Source: Anisus vortex
Taxonomy: Eukaryota; Mollusca; Gastropoda; Planorbidae
Assembly: GCA_949126835.1 (NCBI GenBank)
Contig: OX421495.1
Location: forward strand, 30,809,671 to 30,873,670
Direction of reading: 5' to 3'
DNA length: 64,000 nucleotides
The first letter of the stretch is position 1, and each line of letters starts with the position of its first letter. The notes beneath the pieces are model-generated. The model saw nothing but the letters and a program-made list of their open reading frames with translations, was not told the origin of the DNA and did no database searches. This document shows, piece by piece, positions 11,501 through 23,600 of this stretch. A program made the translations under genes and the position numbers.

Positions 11501-14500
11501 ACACTAACATAGCTCTGCAAGTTATTTTAGTCTGGTATTTACACTTTAACACTAACATAGCTGTGCCATTTTATATGGTCTGGTATTCACACTTAAACAC
11601 TAACATAGCTCTGCCAGTTATTATAGAGTCTGGTATTCACATATAAACACTAACAAAGCTCTGTCAGTTATAAGAGAGTCTGGTGTTCACACTTAAACAG
11701 TAACATAACTCTGTCAGTTATGAGAGAGTCTGGTATTTACACTTAAAAACTATAATAGCTCTGCCAGTTATTATACAATCTGGTTTTTACACTTAAACAC
11801 TAACATAGCTCTGCCAAGTTTTATAGAGTCTGGTATTTACACTTAAACACTAACAAAGCTCTGCCAATTATTATAGAGTCTGGTATTCACACTTAAACAT
11901 TAACATAGCTCTGCCAGTTATTATAGAGTCTGGTATTCACACTTTAACACTTATCTAGCTCTGCGAGTTATTATAGAGTCTGTTATTCACACTTAGACAC
12001 TTATACACTAACACAGATCTGCCAGTTATTATAGTCTGGTATTCACACTTAAACACTACTATAGCTCTGCCAGTTATTATAGAGTCTGGTATTCACACTT
12101 AAACACTTACAAAGCTTTGCCAGTTATAATTGACTCTGGTATTCACACTTAAACACTAACATACCTCTGCCAGTTATTATAGTCTAGTATTCACACTTAA
12201 ACACTAACATAGCTCTGTCAGTTATTATAGATTCTGTTATTCAAACTTAAACACTAACATTGCTCTGCCAGTTATTATAGAGTTTGGTATTCACACTTAA
12301 CCAACACTCACATAGCTCTGTCACTTATTATAGAGTATGGTATTCACACTTAAACACGTATATAGCTCTGCGAGTTATTATAGAGTCTGTTATTGACACT
12401 TAGACACTTATACACTAACACAGCTCTGCCAGTTATTATAGTCTGGTATTCACACTTAAACACTAACATAGCTCTGCCAGTTATTATATAGTCTGATATT
12501 CACACTTAAACACTTACATTGCTTTGCCAGTTATTATAGAGTTTGGTATTAACACTTAATCACTAACATAGCTCTGCCAGTTATTATAGAGTCTGTTATT
12601 CAAACTTAAACACTATCATAGCTTTGCCAGTTATTATAGTCTGGTATTCTCACTTAAACACTAACATAGCTCTGCCAGTTATTATAGAGTCTGGTACTCA
12701 CACTTAAACACTAACATAGCTCTACCAGTTATTATGGAGTCTGGTATTCACACTTGAACACTTACATAGCTCTGCCAGTTGTTATAGAGTCTGGTAATCA
12801 CACTTAAACACTAACATAGCTCTGCCAGTTATTATAGCGTCTGGTATTCACACTTATACACTAACACAGCTCTGCCAGTTATTATAGTCTGGTATTCACA
12901 CTTAAACACTAACATAGCTCTGCCAGTCATTATAAAGTCTGGTATTCACACATAAACACTTACATAGCTTTGCCAGTTATAATTGAGTTTGGTATTAACA
13001 CTTAATCACTAACATAGCTCTGTCAGTTATTATAGAGTCTGGTATTCAAACATAAACCCTATCATAGCTCTGCCAGTTATTATAGTCTGGTATTCTCACT
13101 TAAACACTAACATAGCTCTGCCAGTTAATATAGAGTCTGGTATTTACTTTTAAACACTAACATAGCTCTTCCAGTTATTAAATAGTCTGGTATTCACACT
13201 TAAACACTAACATAGCCTTGCCAGTTATTATAGACTCTGGTTTTCACACTTAAACACTAAGATATCTCTGCCAGTTATTATAGTCTGGTTTTCACACTTA
13301 AACACTAACATAGCTCTGTCAGTTATTATAGAGTCTGTTATTCAAACTTAAACACTAACATAGCTCTTCCAGTTATTATAGAGTTTGGTATTTCCACTTA
13401 AACTCTAACATAGCTCTGCCAGTTATTATAGTCTGGTATTCACACTTTAACACTAACATAGCTCTGCAAGTTATTTTAGTCTGGTATTTACACTTTAACA
13501 CTAACATAGCTGTGCCATTTTATATGGTCTGGTATTCACACTTAAACACTAACATAGCTCTGCCAGTTATTATAGAGTCTGGTATTCACATATAAACACT
13601 AACAAAGCTCTGTCAGTTATAAGAGAGTCTGGTGTTCACACTTAAACAGTAACATAACTCTGTCAGTTATGAGAGAGTCTGGTATTTACACTTAAAAACT
13701 ATAAAAGCTCTGCCAGTTATTATACAGTCTGGTTTTTACACTTAAACACTAACATAGCTCTGCCAAGTTTTATAGAGTCTGGTATTTACACTTAAACACT
13801 AACAAAGCTCTGCCAATTATTATAGAGTCTGGTATTCACACTTAAACACTAACATAGCTCTGCCAGTTATTATAGAGTCTGGTATTCACACTTTAACACT
13901 TATCTAGCTCTGCGAGTTATTATAGAGTCTGTTATTCACACTTCGACACTTATACACTAACACAGATCTGCCAGTTATTATAGTCTGGTATTCACACTTA
14001 ATCACTAACATAGCTCTGCCAGTTAATATAGAGTCTGGTATTCAAAATTAAGCACTTTCATAGCTTTACCAGTTATAAATGAGTTTGGTATTAACACATT
14101 ATCACTAACATAGCTCTGCTAGTTATTATAGAGTCTGGTATTCAAACTTAAATACTATCATAGCTCTGCCAGTTATTATAGTCTAGTATTCTCACTTAAA
14201 AAATTAACATAGCTCTGCCAGTTATTATAGAGTCTGGTATTCACACTTAAACACTAACATAGCTCTTCCAGTAATTAAATAGTCTGGTATTCACACTTAA
14301 ACACTAACATAGCATTGCCAGTTATTATAGACTCTGGTATTCACACTTAAACACTAACATAGCTCTGCCAGTTATTATAGTCTGGTATTAACACTTAAAC
14401 ACTAACATAGCTCTGACAGTTATTATAGAGTCTGGTATTCATACTTAAACACTTATACACTAACACAGCTCTGCCAGTTATTATAGTCTGGTATTCACAC

Positions 14501-17500
14501 TTAAACACTAACATAGCTCTGCCAGTTATTATAGAGTCTGGTATTCACACATAAACACTAACATAGCTCTGCCAGTTATTATAGACTCTGGTTTTTACAC
14601 ATTAACACTAACATAGCTCTGCCAGTTATTATAGTCTGGTATTCACACTTAAACACTAACATAGCTCTGTCATTTATTATAGAGTCTGATATTCATACTT
14701 AAACACTAACATAGCTCTGTCAGTTATTAGAGAGTCTGGTGTTCACACTTAAACAGTAACATAACTCTGTCAGTTATGAGAGAATCTGGTATTTACACTT
14801 AAAAACTATAATAGCTCTTCCAGTTATTATACAGTCTGGTTTTTACACTTAAATACTTACATAGCTTTGCCAGTTATAACTGAGTTTGGTATTAACACTT
14901 AATCACTAACATAGCTCTGCCAGTTATTATAGTCTGGTATTCTTACTTGAACACTAACATAGCTCTGCCAGTTATTATAGAGTCTGGTATTCACACTTAA
15001 ACACTAACATAGCTCTTTCATTTATTAAATAGTCTGGTATTCACACTTAAACACTAACATAGCCTTGCCAGTTATTATAGACTCTGGTATTCACACTTAA
15101 ACACTAACATAGCTCTGCCAGTTATTATAGAGTCTGGTATTCACACTTAAACACTAACATATCATTTCCAGTTATTAAATAGTCTGGTATTCACACTTAA
15201 ACACTAACATAGCCTTGCCAGTTATTATAGACTCTGGTATTCACACTTAAACACTAACATAGCTCTGCCAGTTATTATAGTCTGGTATTCACACTTAAAC
15301 ACTAACATAGCTCTGTCAGTTATTATAGAGTCTGTTATTCAAACTTAAACACTAACATTGCTCTGCCAGTTTTTATAGAGTTTGGTATTCACACTTAAAC
15401 ACTAACAAAGCTCTGCCAATTATTATAGAGTCTGGTATTCACACTTAAACACTAACATAGCTCTGCCAGTTATTATAGAGTCTGGTATTCACACTTTAAC
15501 ACTTATCTAGCTCTGCGAGTTATTATAGAGTCTGTTATTCACACTTAGACACTTATACACTAACACAGATATGCCAGTTATTTTAGTCTGGTATTTACAC
15601 TTAAACACTAACATAGCTCTGCCAGTTATTATAGAGTCTGGTATTCACACTTAAACACTTACAAAGCTTTGCCAGTTATAATTGAGTTTGGTATTAACAC
15701 TTAATCACTAACATAGCTCTGCCAGTTAATATAGAGTCTGGTATTCAAAATTAAGCACTTACATAGCTTTACCAGTTATAATTGAGTTTGGTATTAACAC
15801 TTTATCACTAACATAGCTCTGCTAGTTATTATAGAGTCTGGTATTCAAACTTAAATACTATCATAGCTCTGCCAGTTATTATAGTCTGGTATTCACACTT
15901 AAACACTAACATAGCTCTGACAGTTATTATAGAGTCTGGTATTCATACTTAAACACTTATACACTAACACAGCTCTGCCAGTTATTATAGTCTGGTATTC
16001 ACACTTAAACACTAACATAGCTCTGCCAGTTATTATAGAGTCTGGTATTCACACATAAACACTTACATAGCTTTGCCAGTTATAATTGAGTTTGGTATTA
16101 ACACTTAATCACTAACATAGCTCTGCCAGTTATTATAGTGTCTGGTATTCAAACTTAAACACTATCATAGCTCTGCCAGTTATTATAGTCTGGTATTCTC
16201 ACTTAAACACTAACATAGCTCTGCCAGTTATTATAGAGTCTGGTATTCACACTTAAACACTAACAAAGCTCTTCCAGTTATTAAATAGTCTGGTATTCAC
16301 ACTTAAACACTAACATAGCCTTGCCAGTTATTATAGACTCTGGTTTTTAAACATTAACACTAACATAGCTCTGCCAGTTATTATAGTCTGGTATTCACAC
16401 TTAAACACTAACATAGCTCTGTCAGTTATTATAGAGTCTGATATTCATACTTAAACACTAACATAGCTCTGTCAGTTATTAGAGAGTCTGGTGTTCACAC
16501 TTAAACAGTAACATAACTCTGTCAGTTATGAGAGAATCTGGTATTTACACTTAAAAACTATAATAGCTCTTCCAGTTATTATACAGTCTGGTTTTTACAC
16601 TTAAACACTTACATAGCTTTGCCAGTTATAACTGAGTTTGGTATTAACACTTAATCACTAACATAGCTCTGCCAGTTATTATAGTCTGGTATTCTTACTT
16701 GAACACTAACATAGCTCTGCCAGTTATTATAGAGTCTGGTATTCACACTTAAACACTAACATAGCTCTTTCATTTATTAAATAGTCTGGTATTCACACTT
16801 AAACACTAACATAGCCTTGCCAGTTATTATAGACTCTGGTATTCACACTTAAACACTAACATAGCTCTGCCAGTTATTATAGAGTCTGGTATTCACACTT
16901 AAACACTAACATATCATTTCCAGTTATTAAATAGTCTGGTATTCACACTTAAACACTTATACACTAACACAGCTCTGCCAGTTATTATAGTCTGGTATTC
17001 ACACTTAAACACTAACATAGCTCTGCCAGTTATTATAGAGTCTGGTATTCACACATAAACACTTACATAGCTTTGCCAGTTATAATTGAGTTTGGTATTA
17101 ACACTTAATAGCTAACATAGCTCTGCCAGTTATTATAGAGTCTGGTATTCAAACTTAAACACTATCATAGCTCTGCCAGTTATTATAGTCTGGTATTCTC
17201 ACTTAAACACTAACATAGCTCTGCCAGTTATTATAGAGTCTGGTATTCACACTTAAACACTAACAAAGCTCTTCCAGTTATTAAATAGTCTGGTATTCAC
17301 ACTTAAACACTAACATAGCCTTGCCAGTTATTATAGACTCTGGTTTTTACACATTAACACTAACATAGCTCTGCCAGTTATTATAGTCTGGTATTCACAC
17401 TTAAACACTAACATAGCTCTGTCAGTTATTATAGAGTCTGATATTCATACTTAAACACTAACATAGCTTTGTCAGTTATTAGAGAGTCTGGTGTTCACAC

Positions 17501-18867
17501 TTAAACAGTAACATAACTCTGTCAGTTATGAGAGAATTTGGTATTTACACTTAAAAACTATAATAGCTCTTCCAGTTATTATACAGTCTGGTTTTTACAC
17601 TTAAACACTTACATAGCCTTGCCAGTTATTATAGACTCTGGTATTCACACTTAAACACTAACATAGCTCTGCCAGTTATTATAGAGTCTGGTATTCACAC
17701 TTAAACACTAACATATCATTTCCAGTTATTAAATAGTCTGGTATTCACACTTAAACACTAACATAGCCTTGCCAGTTATTATAGACTCTGGTATTCACAC
17801 TTAAACACTAACATAGCTCTGCCAGTTATTATAGTCTGGTATTCACACTTAAACACTAACATAGCTCTGTCAGTTATTATAGAGTCTGTTATTCAAACTT
17901 AAACACTAACATTGCTCTGCCAGTTTTTATAGAGTTTGGTATTCACACTTAAACACTAACAAAGCTCTGCCAATTATTATAGAGTCTGGTATTCACACTT
18001 AAACACTAACATAGCTCTGCCAGTTATTATAGAGTCTGGTATTCACACTTTAACACTTATCTAGCTCTGCGAGTTATTATAGAGTCTGTTATTCACACTT
18101 AGACACTTATACACTAACACAGATCTACCAGTTATTTTAGTCTGGTATTCACACTTAAACACTAACATAGCTCTGCCAGTTATTATAGAGTCTGGTATTC
18201 ACACTTAAACACTTACAAAGCTTTGCCAGTTATAATTGAGTTTGGTATTAACACTTAATCACTAACATAGCTCTGCCAGTTAATATAGAGTCTGGTATTC
18301 AAAATTAAGCACTTACATAGCTTTACCAGTTATAATTGAGTTTGGTATTAACACTTTATCACTAACATAGCTCTGCTAGTTATTATAGAGTCTGGTATTC
18401 AAACTTAAATACTATCATAGCTCTGCCAGTTATTATAGTCTGGTATTCACACTTAAACACTAACATAGCTCTGACAGTTATTATAGAGTCTGGTATTCAT
18501 ACTTAAACACTTATACACTAACACAGCTCTGCCAGTTATTATAGTCTGGTATTCACACTTAAACACTAACATAGCTCTGCCAGTTATTATAGAGTCTGGT
18601 ATTCACACATAAACACTTACATAGCTTTGCCAGTTATAATTGAGTTTGGTATTAACACTTAATCACTAACATAGCTCTGCCAGTTATTATAGAGTCTGGT
18701 ATTCAAACTTAAACACTATCATAGCTCTGCCAGTTATTATAGTCTGGTATTCTCACTTAAACACTAACATAGCTCTGCCAGTTATTATAGAGTCTGGTAT
18801 TCACACTTAAACACTAACAAAGCTCTTCCAGTTATTAAATAGTCTGGTATTCACACTTAAACACTAA
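8596..18867. repeat. 50-bp satellite array, segment 4
   Basis: The longest uninterrupted stretch before the retrotransposon. Internal HORs are visible: a block beginning near 10491 returns at 12392 (1901 bp later). The TTCCACTTAAACTCTAAC variants at about 11443 and 13393 are about 1.95 kb apart. Blocks marked by TAACACAGAT at 15561 and 18115 are 2554 bp apart. One odd monomer with TACTAAGTATATTAAAC lies near 10794. No genes are seen. Confidence 0.97.
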
Positions 18868-18871
18868 CATA
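18868..18871. other. Target site duplication (left), CATA
   Basis: CATA immediately precedes the retrotransposon and recurs at 26888-26891. Joining the flanks across one CATA restores an ordinary monomer, ACTAACATAGCCTTGCCAG. Confidence 0.8.
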
Positions 18872-19905
18872 TATTACAAGGCAATTTATTCACCATAATA
18901 AATTATGGATGAGACCTTCTATTTAGATCACACAAGTATAATTATGATTTATAATGTTATTACGGCTAGAGCCCCCATTCAATTTATGAAAATAATAGTT
19001 ATAGTATTGTTATTATTAGTGTGAGTATCCTTGTATTAGTGAAGATCTTATTATATCATTCTGAAGTTTATTTGTAGTTGTCTAGAGTATTCCGTGGTTC
19101 TTAGTATCCCCTGGCAATTCACATAACGTAGCTTTAGAGTTTTCAGTTGATTTACTTCATGTATAATTATTTGTGTGGCTCATATTATACAGCAAGAACC
19201 TCGATGTTGAGTGGTAGTGTAGATTATTAAAATAGTTGTATAAATATTACACATACACACATGTATATAACTTTGAAATATTGACGTTAACCAAGTTGTG
19301 TAGAAAGCAACGATAAATTTGGTTTAATTTACAACATCAATCCAGTAGGAATCCAAATAATATTATATACACAATCAAGAAATACACATATTCCAATTAG
19401 TAATGAATATCCTCAATGACCATATAGCATTGTAGTTAATAGTAGAATAATAAATTTTCCATAATACAAATCAAATAGAAATGATACTCAGAGCGGAGAA
19501 TATTTGATGTTACTAGATCGAATGCAAGCCAAGAACTGACTAAAAGGTCGAATCGCGTAGAAATATATTACGGGTCAATCGTTGGAAAAACCAGACAGCC
19601 TAGTGACACGAATATTTTAATCAAGCCCGCATGTTGACTGCGTGATCAGATACTTTTTATTAAGAACAAGCAATAATGCTCTAACAAAATAAGGAGAGAC
19701 CGGACGGCCTTGACACGCTGTAGGTGCATGCACAGTTCATGTTTTTATCGAGGTTAATAAAAAACAATAATGCTCAAATTAGGTTAGGAAAAACCCGGGG
19801 AAAACCGTGAGCTGAGAAATATTTTATATCGTTTAAACGCAATTCGCTTAAATGATTTAGTTGGTTTATTAACATTACAATGTAGGGAATTTACGTTTCG
19901 TAACA
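18872..19905 (-). repeat. 3' LTR of the retrotransposon
   Basis: 1034 bp, apparently identical to 25854-26887. On the coding strand it starts TGTTACGAAACG and ends CCTTGTAATA. It contains a TATAAAAT stretch (19821-19828) about 80 bp into the LTR, and AATAAA motifs on the minus strand at 19067-19072 and 18885-18890. Confidence 0.95.
19067..19072 (-). terminator. Candidate poly(A) signal in 3' LTR
   Basis: AATAAA on the coding (minus) strand, about 195 bp before the 3' LTR end and so downstream of the candidate TATA box within the LTR, as expected for an R/U5 region. A second AATAAA at 18885-18890 lies only 13 nt from the LTR edge and is less well placed. Inferred from position and motif only. 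Confidence 0.3.
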
Positions 19906-20675
19906 GTCGCCCATACCAAAAGGAAAAGAACATTGCATACTAAACAATAGAAGTGTGCAATTTCTTTTAGAACCGCCTGCACTTAACTTTAGTTCTAAAC
20001 AATATACAAAAAAAACTGACTCCACCTGGGTAGTCCGTTAAATAAGACAAGTAAGGGAAATAATTTATTCTATTAAACCCTCCTCATATAGGATCTCAAG
20101 TTATCCTTAGACCATAACACATGTTCGCGTTATTCTAAAAAAATTATACTCTCTGAGATATCATTCCTTATAAACATCATCATCTTATTTATAAGGTAAA
20201 AATCAACATAACTAATGTTATCATATTAAACAATTCAATCATTAATTAATTCAACTTAAATGAAATTAATATTTAAATAAATTTTAAAGTAAGAGTTTAA
20301 TCTTAAGTGTGTAAGCATGTGAAGTGTATGCACATTACTCTATCTTGGTTTTTACATAATCACAACTATAGTTTGATTGTTTCAAAATAAGGATGTACAT
20401 TTCTGTTCATTCATTATCTTACTAATAAAGAAAAAATACGTTCATAAATCCATAATATTTATAAGTAACTTATTAGGTTCTTTCTTTTTTTTCTACAACA
20501 ATAATAATATTTGTTTTAGCAAATGGAAATATTCATGGCATAAAATAAGGCATAAGATATTGCATAAAATAATCACAACATATTCATATATTCATGCATT
20601 AATATTTTAAATGATCCAATTCTCTTAGTTAGGATTATCAGAATATATACATGAAGTTATCCCTTTATACATTTG
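19906..20675 (-). other. Retrotransposon 3' untranslated region
   Basis: 770 bp of AT-rich DNA between the Gag-Pol stop codon and the 3' LTR. The bases next to the LTR read (coding strand) TTTTGGTATGGGCGAC before TGTTACG. GGTATGGGCGAC is the likely primer region for plus-strand synthesis, but it is only partly purine, so the tract is weak. A 77-codon plus-strand frame here (20377-20610) is low-complexity and I do not call it a gene. No env, chromodomain or accessory frame is seen. Confidence 0.7.
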
Positions 20676-23600
20676 TTACATACGCGATAGGGTGTCCGCG
20701 ACGATGTTATCTTTTCCAGATAAGTGAGTTATTTTTAAGTTGTAAGCTTGAATGAACAAACTCCATCTTAGAATGCGCTGATTTTGTTTGATGCGGGAAA
20801 GAAATACTAGTGGATTGTGATCAGTGAATATCTCGATTGGGAACTGAGAACCATTTACATAGTAATTGAAATGTTTCAATGCTTGGATAAGTCCTAGTAA
20901 TTCCTGCTCTATTGTGCTATAATTTACCTCATGTGGGTTAAATTTTTTTGAACAAAAGCTAATGGGATGTTCAAGTGAATCATCTCCTATTTGTGAGATT
21001 ACCGCGCCCATTCCCGTATTACACGAGTCTACCGTTATTCTGAAAGGTTTAGTATAATCAGGTGAGACTAATACTGGTGCCTTGGTCAGTATGTCTTTTA
21101 TATTATTAAAGGCTTGGTCACATTCCTGAGTCCACTTAAATTGAATTTTCTTTCTTAAGAGATTTGTCAAAGGGCAAGTGATAATAGAGAAGTTTTTACA
21201 AAACTTCCTGTAGTACCCGGCCATACCCAGAAATCCTCGAAGTTGTTTCTGCGTTTTAGGGACAGGGAATTCCTGTATAGCTTTGACTTTGGCATTCACT
21301 GGTTTTACTTTGCCATTACCCACTACATGACCTAAATATTCAATTTCTGCATGGCAAAATTGACTTTTAACTAGGTTTATAGTAAGATTAGCCTGTTTTA
21401 GTTTTTGGAATAATAGTTTCAACTGATCTAGATGATCATTAAAGTTATTACTGAACACTACGATATCGTCCAGATATGCATGGCATTGTGGGATATCATG
21501 GATAATAGTGTTTATTAGTCTTTGAAAACTAGCTGGAGCATTGACCATTCCGAATGGCATTACTTTAAACTTATATAATCCATCAGGAGTAACAAAAGTT
21601 GATACCTCCTGAGCCCTATCTGTTAATGGGATTTGGAAATAAGCTGTTAGTAAGTCAATCTTAGTTACATAGTTTGCAGTGCTTACTCTATCGATTAAAT
21701 CATCTATCCGTGGTATGGGATACGAATCTGTTTTTGTCGCTTGGTTTAATTTCCTATAGTCTACACAAAAGCGTAGTGAACCATCAGATTTGGGAACCAA
21801 CACACATGGGGATGACCAATCACTGTTACTGTGAGTAATTATATCATTGCTCAGCATATAATCAATTTCTTTACGGATGTGTTCAAATTGTATGGGATTA
21901 ACCCTATACGGATGTTGTTTGACAGGTTTAACATTATCATCTTTTAAAACTACATCATGGGTAACCAAAGTTGTTTTGTTAGGAACATCACTAAACAAAT
22001 TTACATGATCATAGATTAAACCCTTGATAGAAGTCTGTTCACCTGAGTCTAGATGTGCCAGTTTATCATTGAGGTTTTTAAGTGCTTCAGTGTTCTGAAG
22101 TTTACTTTCTATGATTGTCTTTTTAAATTTAGGCGGGGGTGTTTCAACAGTTTTGATAGCACTCACTGGCCTAATGTCAGTTTGTTCTTCCCTAACAACA
22201 TAAGGTTTTAGCATGTTTATATGGCACAGTCTCTGTGTTTTCCTTCTATCAGGGGTTTTTACAATGTATGTTACATCACTGATTTTATCTAAAACCTGAT
22301 ATGGTCCTGTATATTTTGCACTCAGGGGTTGTCCAGACAATTGGGTCAACATGAGGACTTTATCACCAGGATGGAAACATCGGGATCTGGCCTTGACATC
22401 ATAGTACCCTTTCATTCTTTTCTGAGCCTGCAAAAGATTATCTTTAACATGATTAAAAGCATGATAGATTCTATTGCTAAATTGTTCCACATAAGCTACG
22501 AGTCCAGTCTCTTCATCAGAATTTAACAAGGTTTCCTGCAACAGTTTTAGAGGTCCTCGAACTGAATGTCCAAACACTAACTCGAACGGACTGAATCCAA
22601 GAGATTCCTGCACAGTTTCTCTAGTCGCGAAAAGAGCGAATGGAATACCGCGATCCCAGTCTTCAGTGTTCTCAAAACAGTATGTGCGGAGCATGGTTTT
22701 CAGAGTCTGATGATATCTTTCTAGGGCACCTTGGCTTTGCGGATGGTACGCAGTTGAAGTTGCATGTTGGATGCCTAGTTTCTTTAAGACCTGGTTAAAC
22801 AGCTTTGATGTAAAGTTAGATCCTTGGTCTGACTGTATAGTCTTTGGAAGACCGTATCTTGAACAAAATGCAATCAGTGCGTCAGATATCTTATCTGCGT
22901 TAATGGCGCGTAGCGGAATAGCTTCAGGATATCTCGTGGCAGTGCACATTATAGTGAATAAGTACTGGTGTCCTGTCTTTGTTTTAGGCAAAGGACCTAC
23001 ACAGTCTATTAGCAAGTGGCTAAATGGTTCTGCAAAGGCGGGTATTGGCTTTAGAGGTGCTACCGGTATAGTCTGGTTAGGTTTACCAACTATCTGGCAT
23101 GTATTGCATGACTTGCAGTATTTTGTGACGTCACGATGTAGTCCAGGCCAATAGAAGTACGGAAGAATTCGACGGTAAGTCTTGTTCACTCCTAGATGAC
23201 CAGCATATGGCGTGTCATGAGCCATGTGTAAGATGTCATTACGATATATGGCTGGTACCACAATCTGACTTCCTTCTCTGCAATTGTCATTATCACATTT
23301 CACATCTCTCCATTTTTGCATTAATATTCCCTCCTTCAGAAAAAATCCATTTCCTTTAATTTCTGCCTCCTGTTCAGTTATCACCTTTTTCTTCAGGTGT
23401 TTAATTCCTGAATCTCTATTCTGTTCTAATAGGAGTAATTGTCGAGGTGACAAATTACTTTCAGTAGTCTTGACTGAGGGACCACTCAAGATGTCAGCCA
23501 GGAAAGTTGCCTGTAGGTCAATTTCTGGTTCTATTTTTGACTTTGACATGGTTTCGACAGACTTTTGTTGTTGGGCCATACCTCTCGTGACGATGCATAT

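Noticed and set aside
20377..20610. 77-codon plus-strand frame in the retrotransposon 3' region
   Set aside because: Rich in Lys, Ile, Phe and Asn from AT-rich DNA, on the strand opposite to the element's gene, with no recognisable domain.
19906..20675. env or other third frame downstream of pol
   Set aside because: No coding-strand frame of useful length and no signal peptide or membrane segment is visible. The element is a non-enveloped retrotransposon.
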